From H111-94 sp034436045 (lineage in GTDB: Bacteria; Chloroflexota; Ktedonobacteria; Ktedonobacterales; Ktedonobacteraceae): a DNA stretch of 17,355 nt. This document shows positions 1-6,733 of this stretch, one piece after another (the stretch's first letter is position 1; every line of letters starts with the position of its first letter). A program made the position numbers and the translations under genes. The DNA lies in the NCBI GenBank assembly GCA_034436045.1, contig DAOTVZ010000185.1, positions 1 through 17,355 on the forward strand, read 5' to 3'. The notes beneath the pieces are model-generated. The model did not search any database. It was not told the origin of the DNA and saw nothing but the letters and a program-made list of their open reading frames with translations.

Positions 1-10
1 TTTAGAAGGA

Positions 11-964
11 ATGAAAAGAGAGATCACTTTAAACCCTCTTGTTGTTGAAGGCGAAGAAGTTGTTCCTAATCAAATTCTTGCCTCTGTTGTTCCCGTTATC
101 AAAAAGTTTCCATGCTCTCATACAGCATCCATAGATCGCTATATAAATCAGCTTTCAAGCATTTCCCATAGTGAAAGATATACTGCGGTTAAAGCTTTAT
201 CTGTTTTCTCAACTCCTACAGTTTTTAATGCGTTATGTGAGAAGATTGCTCAGAGTAATGAAGATATATACGTCAGGCTCGAAGCTGCTGCTGGCTTGGC
301 ACGGCATGGAAGAGAAGAAGGGTGGGCATTTATCAAACAATGTATTGAGGCACCTGTTCTCGAAAATAGACTGGAAGCAGTCATTATCCTTGGGGAGATA
401 CAAAGCGATATTTCTTGCCAACTTCTCTCTAATGTTTTACGTGATAGCAGGCAGCATGCAGATATTCGAGCAGGAGCAGCGTGGTCTTTAGGGGAGTTGC
501 GAAACAGATCTGCTCTAGGAGTACTCGTGGAAAGCTTCACCGCTATAGACAAGAATGTTCGTATTGAAGCCGCGAGAGCACTAGCCAAACTAGCGTCAGT
601 CTATAAACCGGAGGTTCTAGATAGTTTTGCAGACGATGTTGTCTTAGACATCTTTGCAGGTTCTAACACAACAGGAAAAGCTGCTCAAAGCTGTCAACGG
701 CGCTGGGTTGCTTTTGAAATTGTGAAATCCTACCTTGTTGCTTCGGCCTTACGCTTTCTTGATAATGCGAACGAGCAATCATTAAGATCACTCTATAGAC
801 AATTGAACGAGTATGAAAAGATTGAAAGGCCAATAAATTTATCCTCTGGCTTGTTAGAAGGAGAGGTTGATTATCAGAAACTCTTATCAAGAAAAATAAA
901 TACGGAAGAAGGAACACAAAGCGCGAGCGAAGCTATGGCGACGACGAGATTGCGGCATCCCTAG
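11..964 (+). CDS. HEAT-repeat protein with DNA methyltransferase C-terminal motif (possible chimera, may be 5'-partial)
   Basis: Seen: about five HEAT-type helical repeats fill residues 55-196, with units such as VRLEAAAGLARHG and VRIEAARALAKLA. Residues 210-222 then read VVLDIFAGSNTTG, followed by RRWVAFEI (230-237) and YLVASALRFL (241-250). Known: this is the motif I and motif II segment that closes class-beta N4/N6 DNA methyltransferases (PF01555 type), where the catalytic DPPY motif comes first and the SAM-binding FxGxG comes last. No DPPY motif is present here, so this polypeptide alone should not methylate DNA. The ATG directly abuts AGAAGGA, too close for a normal ribosome site, and the frame stays open to the window edge, so the gene may start upstream and the rest of a methyltransferase could lie there. 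The DNA is clearly more AT-rich than its neighbours, but the last 17 codons are GC-rich, suggesting read-through across a recombination junction and horizontal acquisition. Function is inferred only. Confidence 0.75.
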   Translation: MKREITLNPLVVEGEEVVPNQILASVVPVIKKFPCSHTASIDRYINQLSSISHSERYTAVKALSVFSTPTVFNALCEKIAQSNEDIYVRLEAAAGLARHGREEGWAFIKQCIEAPVLENRLEAVIILGEIQSDISCQLLSNVLRDSRQHADIRAGAAWSLGELRNRSALGVLVESFTAIDKNVRIEAARALAKLASVYKPEVLDSFADDVVLDIFAGSNTTGKAAQSCQRRWVAFEIVKSYLVASALRFLDNANEQSLRSLYRQLNEYEKIERPINLSSGLLEGEVDYQKLLSRKINTEEGTQSASEAMATTRLRHP

Positions 965-970
965 CGACGG

Positions 971-1013
971 ATGTAGGTGATACAGAAGCATAGAGGATTT
1001 GCTTCTTCTACAT
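971..1013 (+). terminator. possible stem-loop after the HEAT/methyltransferase gene
   Basis: An outer stem ATGTAG (971-976) / CTACAT (1008-1013) encloses an inner stem AGAAGCA (984-990) / TGCTTCT (1000-1006). It begins 7 bp after the stop at 962-964 and lies between convergent genes. There is no following T-run, so intrinsic termination is uncertain. Confidence 0.3.
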
Positions 1014-1057
1014 TAACTACACTAACAAACCTGTGCCAAAAAGAGCAAAGGCCTTAT

Positions 1058-1642
1058 TTATTGAGCAGGATATTCGTGTCGCAATGGGCCAAAAGCGAGG
1101 GCGCGCGTAGGTCGGTCGATAAGCTGATCATAGATGTGCCCCATGTGTTCTGGCGGATAGGGCATGTCGTGTTCGAGCCACCAGCGAATCAGCACGATAG
1201 AGGATTGAATGAGGTGGTTAATAGCTACTTCGATAGGCACTATGCTATCCTCTTTTGGCGCGTACATTTGTAATAGCTCTTGCGTGGTCAGAGCAACGAT
1301 ATGTTGTAGTGGCGCATGGGAACCGTGAATGCTGAGCAGGACCCGGATGATGTTCTGATGCTCTTGCACGTAGCGAAAAAGCGTCGTGCCAACTGTGACC
1401 GCATCGGCATCCGGTGAGCCGGGGAAATGCGCGGTCAGTTCAGCCAGTACCACCTCGGAGACCTCGCGCAGCAGAGCGTCTTTATCGCGGTAGTGACGAA
1501 AAAAGGTGGCATAGCCTATATCTGCACGCTCGGTAATATCACGAATCGTTACTGCTTCGTAGCCCTTCTCCAGTGTCAGGGCAATCAGCGCCCTGGCCAG
1601 CAATCGTTGTGTGCGTTTGACCCGTCGATCCTGTCCATCCAT
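1058..1642 (-). CDS. TetR/AcrR-family transcriptional repressor
   Basis: One-component DNA-binding repressor, about 194 aa, normal for TetR. The N-terminal helix-turn-helix region runs through TLEKGYEAVTIRDI, ADIGYATFFRHY and RDKDALL, the usual TetR pattern of helix, recognition helix (GYATFFRHY) and the following KDALL helix. The C-terminal ligand domain is divergent, as is usual, so no ligand can be named. The start chosen is the ATG at 1642 (protein begins MDGQDRR) because GGGGA lies 7 nt before it; a tandem ATGATG at 1663 is in frame but has no good ribosome site. The gene diverges from a cytochrome P450, and a palindrome lies on the shared promoter, so the likely job is repression of the P450 and of itself, relieved by a small molecule that may be the P450 substrate (inference). 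Confidence 0.9.
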   Translation of the reverse strand: MDGQDRRVKRTQRLLARALIALTLEKGYEAVTIRDITERADIGYATFFRHYRDKDALLREVSEVVLAELTAHFPGSPDADAVTVGTTLFRYVQEHQNIIRVLLSIHGSHAPLQHIVALTTQELLQMYAPKEDSIVPIEVAINHLIQSSIVLIRWWLEHDMPYPPEHMGHIYDQLIDRPTRALAFGPLRHEYPAQ

Positions 1643-1786
1643 CCTGACTTCCCCATTCATCATGTGCTGTAGCGTCTCTTTTCAGGGAGACATCCCTGTT
1701 CACCTATCATAACATCCCAGGCTTAATCAGCCAATATTTTCTCAATCATTACCCTGCTTCGCTACCAATCGTGCACTCTTTGTTCC

Positions 1787-1839
1787 TTGCACAAAGCAGT
1801 TATGATATGTTATATATCATAGTAGATTGTAAATATCAA
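1787..1839. promoter_or_regulatory. overlapping divergent promoters of tetR and P450 genes
   Basis: Plus strand: TTGCAC (1787-1792), 18 nt, TATATA (1811-1816). Minus strand: TTGATA (complement of 1834-1839), 17 nt, the same TATATA hexamer, which is self-complementary. Both promoters could therefore use one -10 box, so RNA polymerase could occupy only one direction at a time. Predicted starts are near 1822 (plus) and 1804 (minus). This is hexamer matching, not a measured start. Confidence 0.5.
1801..1821. promoter_or_regulatory. candidate TetR operator
   Basis: A perfect inverted repeat: TATGATAT (1801-1808), 5-nt spacer, ATATCATA (1814-1821). Length and symmetry fit a TetR-dimer site, and it covers the shared -10 hexamer of both divergent promoters. 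AT-richness makes chance palindromes easier, but the placement is exactly that of an autoregulated TetR operator. Confidence 0.6.
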
Positions 1840-1883
1840 AATTGTCATGGTCTATCATTAGACCTTCTACGGAGAAAAGCACG

Positions 1884-3143
1884 ATGCAGAACATAGAGAA
1901 TATAGCTACTGGCGAAGCGAGCGAACAGAAACTGGCGGGCCAGACACGCTGTCCTGTGCATGGCTTGTGGTCATGGCAGAAAACGGCGCGTGTGCCGGAG
2001 ATCGGGCTACCGGCGGTTGAGCGCGACGAGCAAGGCACGTGGCACGTGCGCAGCTTCGCGGCGGCACGCGCCATTCTACGCAGTGGTAACACAAAGCAGG
2101 CCGGTTTTAATGCCGAGCTAATCGCACAGGTGCGTCAGATTATGCACTCTCCTATTTTATACCTTGAGGGCAAAGAACATAATCAGCAGCGCAAGATGTC
2201 AGCGCGCTTCTTTACGCCAAAGTTTGTCAGTGAGCATTATCGTTCACTGATGGAGCGACAGACGCGCCAGCTTATACAACAACTCAAACGGAACAAGCAG
2301 GCTGATTTGAGCCGACTAAGTCTGGTACTGGCAGTGCGCGTTGCCGGGCAGGTGGTAGGACTGACCAACAGTTTTCCCGGTCTGGCGCAACGACTTGAGG
2401 CGTTTTTTGACTTTAGCAGCTTGAAAGACCCGCACCAAGATCCCTTTCGGTTCCTGCATATCGCCCAGAATCAGAGTCGGCTCATGGCCTTTTATCTGCT
2501 GGATGTCTTACCGGCCATTCGGGCCAGGCGGCGTCAACCGCAGCAGGATGTGATTTCACATCTCATTGGTCAGGGCTACAGCAACCTGGAGATATTAACC
2601 GAATGTGTGACCTACGCGGCGGCAGGTATGATTACAACGCGCGAGTTTATCAGCATAGCGGCCCTGCATCTGCTCGAACAACCGGAGCTGCGCGCTCATT
2701 ACCTGGCCTCAGCGGAGGAAGAACGCTATAAGCTCCTGCACGAGATTTTGCGCCTGGAGCCGGTGGTAGCCGGTCTTTATCGGCGGGCGACAGCCGATAT
2801 CACTATTGACAATGATGGAACAGAGGTGACAATTCCGCAAGGCGAGAAGGTGAAAGTTCACATCTATGCCGCTAACGAGGATGAGCAAGTGGTCGGCGAA
2901 TATCCGCTGGGTCTGTGTCCGGCGCGGCAGATGAAGGACGAGAGTGTGCCCGACATGGTAATGAGCTTTGGAGACGGCATTCATCGCTGCCCCGGCGCAT
3001 TTATCGCCATTCAGGAGACGGATATCTTCCTGCAACACCTGCTGGCACTGGACAACCTGCGCATCGTCAAGAAACCGGCCATTCGCTGGAATGAGCCTAT
3101 CGAGGCCTATGAGGTGCGCGACTTCCTGCTATCCCTGGATTAG
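1884..3143 (+). CDS. cytochrome P450
   Basis: Soluble class-I-type bacterial haem monooxygenase, 419 aa, usual length, needing a separate ferredoxin and reductase that are not in this window. Seen: C-helix EHNQQRK (98-104, His99/Arg103 for haem propionates), I-helix AGMITT (247-252), K-helix ExxR (Glu287, Arg290), and haem-thiolate loop FGDGIHRCPG (362-371) with Cys369 as the iron ligand. The acidic residue normally before the TT pair (AGxE/DTT) is Ile250 here, so proton delivery may differ or come from the substrate. There is no signal peptide or membrane anchor. The start at 1884 has GGAG 9 nt upstream; an in-frame ATG at 1842 lacks a ribosome site. The divergent tetR gene probably controls it. 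The substrate cannot be predicted. The gene ends 2 bp from the convergent TPR gene. Confidence 0.93.
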   Translation: MQNIENIATGEASEQKLAGQTRCPVHGLWSWQKTARVPEIGLPAVERDEQGTWHVRSFAAARAILRSGNTKQAGFNAELIAQVRQIMHSPILYLEGKEHNQQRKMSARFFTPKFVSEHYRSLMERQTRQLIQQLKRNKQADLSRLSLVLAVRVAGQVVGLTNSFPGLAQRLEAFFDFSSLKDPHQDPFRFLHIAQNQSRLMAFYLLDVLPAIRARRRQPQQDVISHLIGQGYSNLEILTECVTYAAAGMITTREFISIAALHLLEQPELRAHYLASAEEERYKLLHEILRLEPVVAGLYRRATADITIDNDGTEVTIPQGEKVKVHIYAANEDEQVVGEYPLGLCPARQMKDESVPDMVMSFGDGIHRCPGAFIAIQETDIFLQHLLALDNLRIVKKPAIRWNEPIEAYEVRDFLLSLD

Positions 3144-3145
3144 AT

Positions 3146-4363
3146 TTAGCGGGGCCAACCAAGCAGGTAGTGACAAAATTCTCTCTTGATAGCTCGGAGG
3201 CGTTGCCAATTGAGAATGCCCATAGTTTTGTAGAGCAACAAACTTTGCACGAGAGCGTGGGCCGCTTTGAGTGGTGCGCGGGCCTGTAAATACGCAATAG
3301 CCAGGCGACGCAGGCAACTCGCCATACCGTACCGGCTCTGGATTTGTTGGCGAACCGGCAGACACTTGTTCAGGTAGAATAATGCATCCTGGACGCGGTG
3401 TTCCTCCAGCGCGATGCACCCCAATTGTTCGTGGGCATCGGATAAACCGCGTATATCGCCAATTTCTTCATAAAGGGCAATGGCGCGACCACAGAGGCGG
3501 CGGGCCAGGTTACATTGCCCTTGTTCCAGATACACCCATGCCAGGTGGTGGGAAGCTGTCGCTATGCCGCTTCTCGATTTCTGTGCCTCTGCGCGCGCAA
3601 GCAATTGTTGTAAATAGGCATGAGCCAGGTCATGTTGCTGGCGGCGTCGATAGGAGACACCTATCAAGAGCAGGGTATTATCCATCGTTTCACCAGCCAG
3701 TAATTCTTGCTGCTTGCGTTCCATGTCTTTATGCAAGGAGAGCGCCTTATCCGGTTCATTCTGTCGAATATAGTTGAAAATAAGCTCTTCCTGTGCAACC
3801 AGAACGTGTTTTATGTCGCCCTCTGCCTGTAATAATCTTTCTGCGGTGCTAAGAAGAGGTAGAGCTACCTGATAGTCGCCCTGGTTGATACGCAAGCGCC
3901 CCAGGTCTAATACCGTCAGCGCATAGACATAGGTATCTATGCCCGCGCTTGTGGTCACAGCATACTGGAAACTTTGCACCGCCTCGTCGCGCCGAGCGAG
4001 GGCGTTCTGAACCTGGCCGGTGAGATGCCAGAGCCATCCTTCGCGCGAGTAGGCCCGTGTGGCGACCTGACACCAGCGAAGGAGATCGAAATCCAGATTG
4101 CGCTGACGCAGGTAGGGAGCGAGCAAAGAGAGATATTCAAGCAACAGTTCCAGAGCCTCTTCGCTCGTTTGCTCACACAGCCAGTTAAGGGTTTTGTAAA
4201 TGTTAGGGTATTCGAGGTCCAGCCGTTCATAGTCATGTTGAATGTGATAGAGGCGTGTGATCCGTGCCTGGGCAGCGGTAGGCTGGCTGGCCGATACTGC
4301 CCACTGAACAAGCGCCTGGCTATCTCGATGGTCAGGTGTCAATTGTGCCAGGTTCACGGGCAT
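3146..4363 (-). CDS. tetratricopeptide-repeat (TPR) protein, probable sensor partner of the STAND protein
   Basis: About 405 aa and almost wholly helical. TPR-like units recur, for example ALARRDEAVQSFQYAV, LGRLRINQGDYQVALPLL, LAWVYLEQGQCNLARRL and LGCIALEEHRVQDALFYL. TPR arrays bind peptides or protein partners; in STAND proteins they are the C-terminal sensor and lock. The stop of the upstream XRE/NB-ARC gene is about 35 nt before this start, in another frame. The start ATG at 4363 (MPVNLAQ) has GGGGGA 8 nt upstream; a GTG two codons earlier is only 2 nt from that site. Residues just after the start (HDYERLDLEYPNIYKTLNWL) resemble the linker that normally follows the winged-helix part of one-piece XRE-NB-ARC-TPR proteins. 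So this is either an evolved two-subunit version or an old split. The good ribosome site favours a real second cistron. Confidence 0.8.
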   Translation of the reverse strand: MPVNLAQLTPDHRDSQALVQWAVSASQPTAAQARITRLYHIQHDYERLDLEYPNIYKTLNWLCEQTSEEALELLLEYLSLLAPYLRQRNLDFDLLRWCQVATRAYSREGWLWHLTGQVQNALARRDEAVQSFQYAVTTSAGIDTYVYALTVLDLGRLRINQGDYQVALPLLSTAERLLQAEGDIKHVLVAQEELIFNYIRQNEPDKALSLHKDMERKQQELLAGETMDNTLLLIGVSYRRRQQHDLAHAYLQQLLARAEAQKSRSGIATASHHLAWVYLEQGQCNLARRLCGRAIALYEEIGDIRGLSDAHEQLGCIALEEHRVQDALFYLNKCLPVRQQIQSRYGMASCLRRLAIAYLQARAPLKAAHALVQSLLLYKTMGILNWQRLRAIKREFCHYLLGWPR

Positions 4364-4398
4364 TGGCACTATCCCCCTTTGTATAAACCAGAGCTACT

Positions 4399-5814
4399 CT
4401 ATAACAATCCTTGCTGACGCCAGATAGCAGGCAGGTCAGCATTGATAAAGTTACGGGTGAGTTGATGAATGCCGTAGCGAATATGTTGTGCCATCGGCGA
4501 CACGTCTAGCAGCGAGTAATTGATCAGTTGACGTATCGCTTCCACCAATTGCTGTTCAGTCTCGGCGATGCCTGCTTCGACCAGTTCCTCCCAACCGACG
4601 GTGGTAACAACAGTCTGGCCGATATAGATAAGCAGGCGTTGCGCCGGAGGAATGAGTTGTAGCCAGCTCTGGTAAAAGATAAACGGATAGAGTTCACTAC
4701 GCGCCTGTTGCAACTGGCTCAGAACAACGTCCAGATCGAGAATACGCGCTTGAGCGATGACCAGCTTCAGAGCCAGCGGTGCGCCCCCTGTGACCTCGTG
4801 TATCGCAATCAGTTTCTCTCTGGGCGTGTTGAACAGGTGTGTAGCATTGTGCTGCTGAATATCTTGCTGCAAGAAGAAGAGTGAATCGCTTTCTTCTAAG
4901 CCGTGCAAGGTGTAAGCATACACAAAGTCGTAGGGCACATGTTTGCGGCTGGTCACAATGGCGCGGCTCTGGCTGTTGCGCAACAGACTATGTATGCGTG
5001 CAACAAGGGCGCTGGCATTATCCATACTCTCCAGATTATCGACCAGCACGAGATAGCTTTTCTGGTGAAGAAGCTGTGCCAGGGTGGCCTGTTTCTCATC
5101 TGGCCTGGCATTGAGCAGTTCCCAACAGCCAAGCTGGCGAGCCAGCGAGTCGAGAAGAGTCATATAATCCAGGGTAGTGTCGTTGAGATGAATGATTTCG
5201 CTGCCTGAGAGCATCTGCTGTTTGGCGCTATCCCCCAGCAAGGCCTCGAAGCGTTTCTGTTGAAGAGCGCGGCGACACAGTTCAACCGCTATGGCCGTCT
5301 TGCCCTGTCCCCCCAGGCCATCGATAATGATGATACCTGGCCCCTGTGGCTCTTGTAGCAACTCCAGCATGTTTTGCAATGCCTGCTCACGTCCGGGCAA
5401 GGGATAATAGGCATCATTTGGAATGGTTTCGGGCCACGATAACTGCCACGAAGGCGGTATCGGAAGAGCCGAAGAAGGCAGAGAGGTCTGTTCCCTGGGT
5501 TCCTGATGATGATTCTGGCTATGCACTTCCGGGACATCAATCGGTGACAAAAGGGTTGACTGACCTTCACCGTCGCCCGCAATATTTTCGTCGATGAACC
5601 AGCCCAGTTCTTCCGGCGAACAGTGATCGAAAACTTCGCAGAGCTTTTTACGAAAATAGGATGAAGGCAACTGACCATGTTCCCAACGACTGATGTTCAC
5701 CGCTACGGTGCCAATCAGCTTAGCCAGTTCTTCCTGCGTCCAGCCTTTTCGCTTGCGCCAACGTTGCAAACGTAAGTTGGGAGTGGACCTGGGCGACCGC
5801 ATATCTTGATTCAT
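4399..5814 (-). CDS. XRE-type helix-turn-helix / NB-ARC STAND ATPase
   Basis: 471 aa. Residues 14-62 form an XRE/Cro helix-turn-helix (LRLQRWRKRKGWTQEELAKL, then VNISRWEHG). A polar linker (about 80-130) leads to an NB-ARC NTPase: Walker A GLGGQGKT (166-173), Walker B YLVLVDNLE (254-262), sensor TSR (288-290) and a GLPL-like GGAPLAL (343-349). A winged-helix-like segment ends the protein (HIRYGIHQLTRNF). Known: such STAND proteins are NTP-driven switches that oligomerise on a signal; in actinomycetes and Chloroflexota, HTH-bearing ones act as regulators, and NB-ARC proteins can also be antiphage sensors. The sensor repeats are missing here and are supplied by the next gene. The start at 5814 has GAGGAG about 6 nt upstream. 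What it senses and which DNA it binds are unknown. Confidence 0.88.
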   Translation of the reverse strand: MNQDMRSPRSTPNLRLQRWRKRKGWTQEELAKLIGTVAVNISRWEHGQLPSSYFRKKLCEVFDHCSPEELGWFIDENIAGDGEGQSTLLSPIDVPEVHSQNHHQEPREQTSLPSSALPIPPSWQLSWPETIPNDAYYPLPGREQALQNMLELLQEPQGPGIIIIDGLGGQGKTAIAVELCRRALQQKRFEALLGDSAKQQMLSGSEIIHLNDTTLDYMTLLDSLARQLGCWELLNARPDEKQATLAQLLHQKSYLVLVDNLESMDNASALVARIHSLLRNSQSRAIVTSRKHVPYDFVYAYTLHGLEESDSLFFLQQDIQQHNATHLFNTPREKLIAIHEVTGGAPLALKLVIAQARILDLDVVLSQLQQARSELYPFIFYQSWLQLIPPAQRLLIYIGQTVVTTVGWEELVEAGIAETEQQLVEAIRQLINYSLLDVSPMAQHIRYGIHQLTRNFINADLPAIWRQQGLL

Positions 5815-6010
5815 CTCTGTCTCCTCGCAGCATACCCTCTCTGGAAAATGTCTATCGGCTTAGTGCTATCCTTCCTGGGTATGGCTTTCCTGAAAAAAAC
5901 AGATAAGTCTATGTTTAGTATCTGCTATATTAGACGCAACATTACTGCTCTGTTATATCACAGGGGAGATAAATCCTGAAAGCAAATGAGGAGAGGAAGG
6001 CTTTTGAATC
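5815..6010. other. intergenic leader of the STAND gene
   Basis: No gene is supported on either strand here. It must contain the minus-strand promoter and leader of the XRE/NB-ARC gene. I see AT-rich stretches (about 5900-5960) but no hexamer pair convincing enough to call. Confidence 0.4.
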
Positions 6011-6141
6011 TGTAGGGACGGGATAAATCCCGTCCGGCCTGTGGCTCATGTCGAAAGCGTGGCACAAATCTGTTGAGAATCGCTTTTATCCACATGAATC
6101 GCACGATTCATTGGCCAGGGCAGGATAATGCCGTCCCTACA
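6011..6141. mobile_element. MITE-like element with 11-bp terminal inverted repeats
   Basis: The left end TGTAGGGACGG (6011-6021) and right end CCGTCCCTACA (6131-6141) are perfect inverted repeats 131 bp apart. The inside has two further hairpins: GGACGGGAT / ATCCCGTCC (6016-6035, 2-nt loop) and ATGAATCG / CGATTCAT (6094-6111, 2-nt loop). No transposase is encoded. If the TA inside each end is the target duplication, the core would be TA-flanked GGGACGG...CCGTCCC, a Tc1/mariner-like layout. Otherwise no clear flanking duplication is seen. It could equally be a REP-type hairpin repeat. Copy number in the genome is unknown from this window. Confidence 0.6.
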
Positions 6142-6179
6142 TCAGAATTTCTTCTACACAAGAGGCTCGTTCTATTACT

Positions 6180-6392
6180 TTATTTACACTTTTTCAGTTC
6201 GACATCTATCTCGTTCAGTACCGCTTGCAAGCTCTTGACGATATTGCGGGTTTCAACCGGGGAATCAATACCATCAGCTTCTACTTTGTAGAGGCTCTCT
6301 TTCAAATTACGTATCTCCTCATTCAGCCGGATGCGTAGCTCGCGCAGTCGCTGGCAGCGATCTATCTGAGTGGTTTCATTGGTATCTGCCAT
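6180..6392 (-). CDS. small coiled-coil protein of unknown function
   Basis: 70 aa, highly charged and helical, with heptad-like spacing through LRELRIRLNEEIRNLKESL and VKSLQAVLNEIDVELKK. It has no membrane segment and a single Cys in each terminal part. A strong ribosome site, GGAGGG, lies 7 nt before the ATG at 6392, which is the main reason to accept so short a gene. It lies upstream of the STAND gene on the same strand, but the MITE-like element and about 365 bp separate them, so co-transcription is not evident. I do not recognise the family. Confidence 0.7.
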   Translation of the reverse strand: MADTNETTQIDRCQRLRELRIRLNEEIRNLKESLYKVEADGIDSPVETRNIVKSLQAVLNEIDVELKKCK

Positions 6393-6733
6393 AGTGTTTC
6401 CCTCCGCACAAATGTTTTTTTTCTACCTGTACCTATTTTAACATATTTGAAAACTGATATCTGGTCGGTTTCTGGCACAAGAGCCATGCTCATAACACGA
6501 ATAAAATCGTATTGTGGATGACTACGAGAGCCGACGAGATATCTCGTGCTCGCCCAGCTACCATGACACGATATGATCCATGCCCGTTTTTTATATAGGC
6601 ATTCCTACGTGGGGATGCTCCGCAATCGCGGCGGTCCCGTCCTCTGTCACACGCCGAAAATTGCTGTAAAAAAAAGTTCCCTCTCGGCGTGTAAACGGTA
6701 GAGTCTCAAAGATATTTTAGGAAGTTAGTTGTT
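6393..6733. other. intergenic region between divergent genes, with inverted repeats
   Basis: No gene is supported. The left part is AT-rich and should hold promoters for both flanking genes. A perfect 14-bp palindrome ACGAGAT/ATCTCGT lies at 6534-6547, and ACACGCCGA (6649-6657) pairs with TCGGCGTGT (6684-6692) across a 26-nt AT-rich loop. The ribosome site of the next gene, AGGAAG, is at 6719-6724. Confidence 0.5.
6649..6692 (+). promoter_or_regulatory. 9-bp inverted repeat upstream of the glycosyltransferase gene
   Basis: ACACGCCGA (6649-6657) and TCGGCGTGT (6684-6692) are perfect complements; the loop holds an A-run. The right arm ends 41 nt before the ATG at 6734. It could be a leader hairpin or a spaced operator. 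Neither strand has a T-run after it, so it is not a standard terminator. Confidence 0.35.

Noticed and set aside
977..1273. A 98-codon plus-strand frame over the tetR 3' end
   Set aside because: It lies mostly antisense to tetR, lacks a ribosome site and has no family features.
1842..1883. An upstream in-frame ATG that would lengthen the P450 by 14 residues
   Set aside because: It has no ribosome site, while ATG 1884 has GGAG at 9 nt.
4360..4410. A simple frameshift joining the NB-ARC and TPR genes
   Set aside because: The TPR frame carries its own TAG (4394-4396) downstream of the first gene's stop, so one shift cannot restore a fused protein. The TPR start also has its own good ribosome site.
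6601..6645. A second, degenerate copy of the GGACGGGA repeat (minus strand)
   Set aside because: It shares only a short GGACGGGA-like end and a CCGC/GCGG hairpin; there is no matching opposite terminus.
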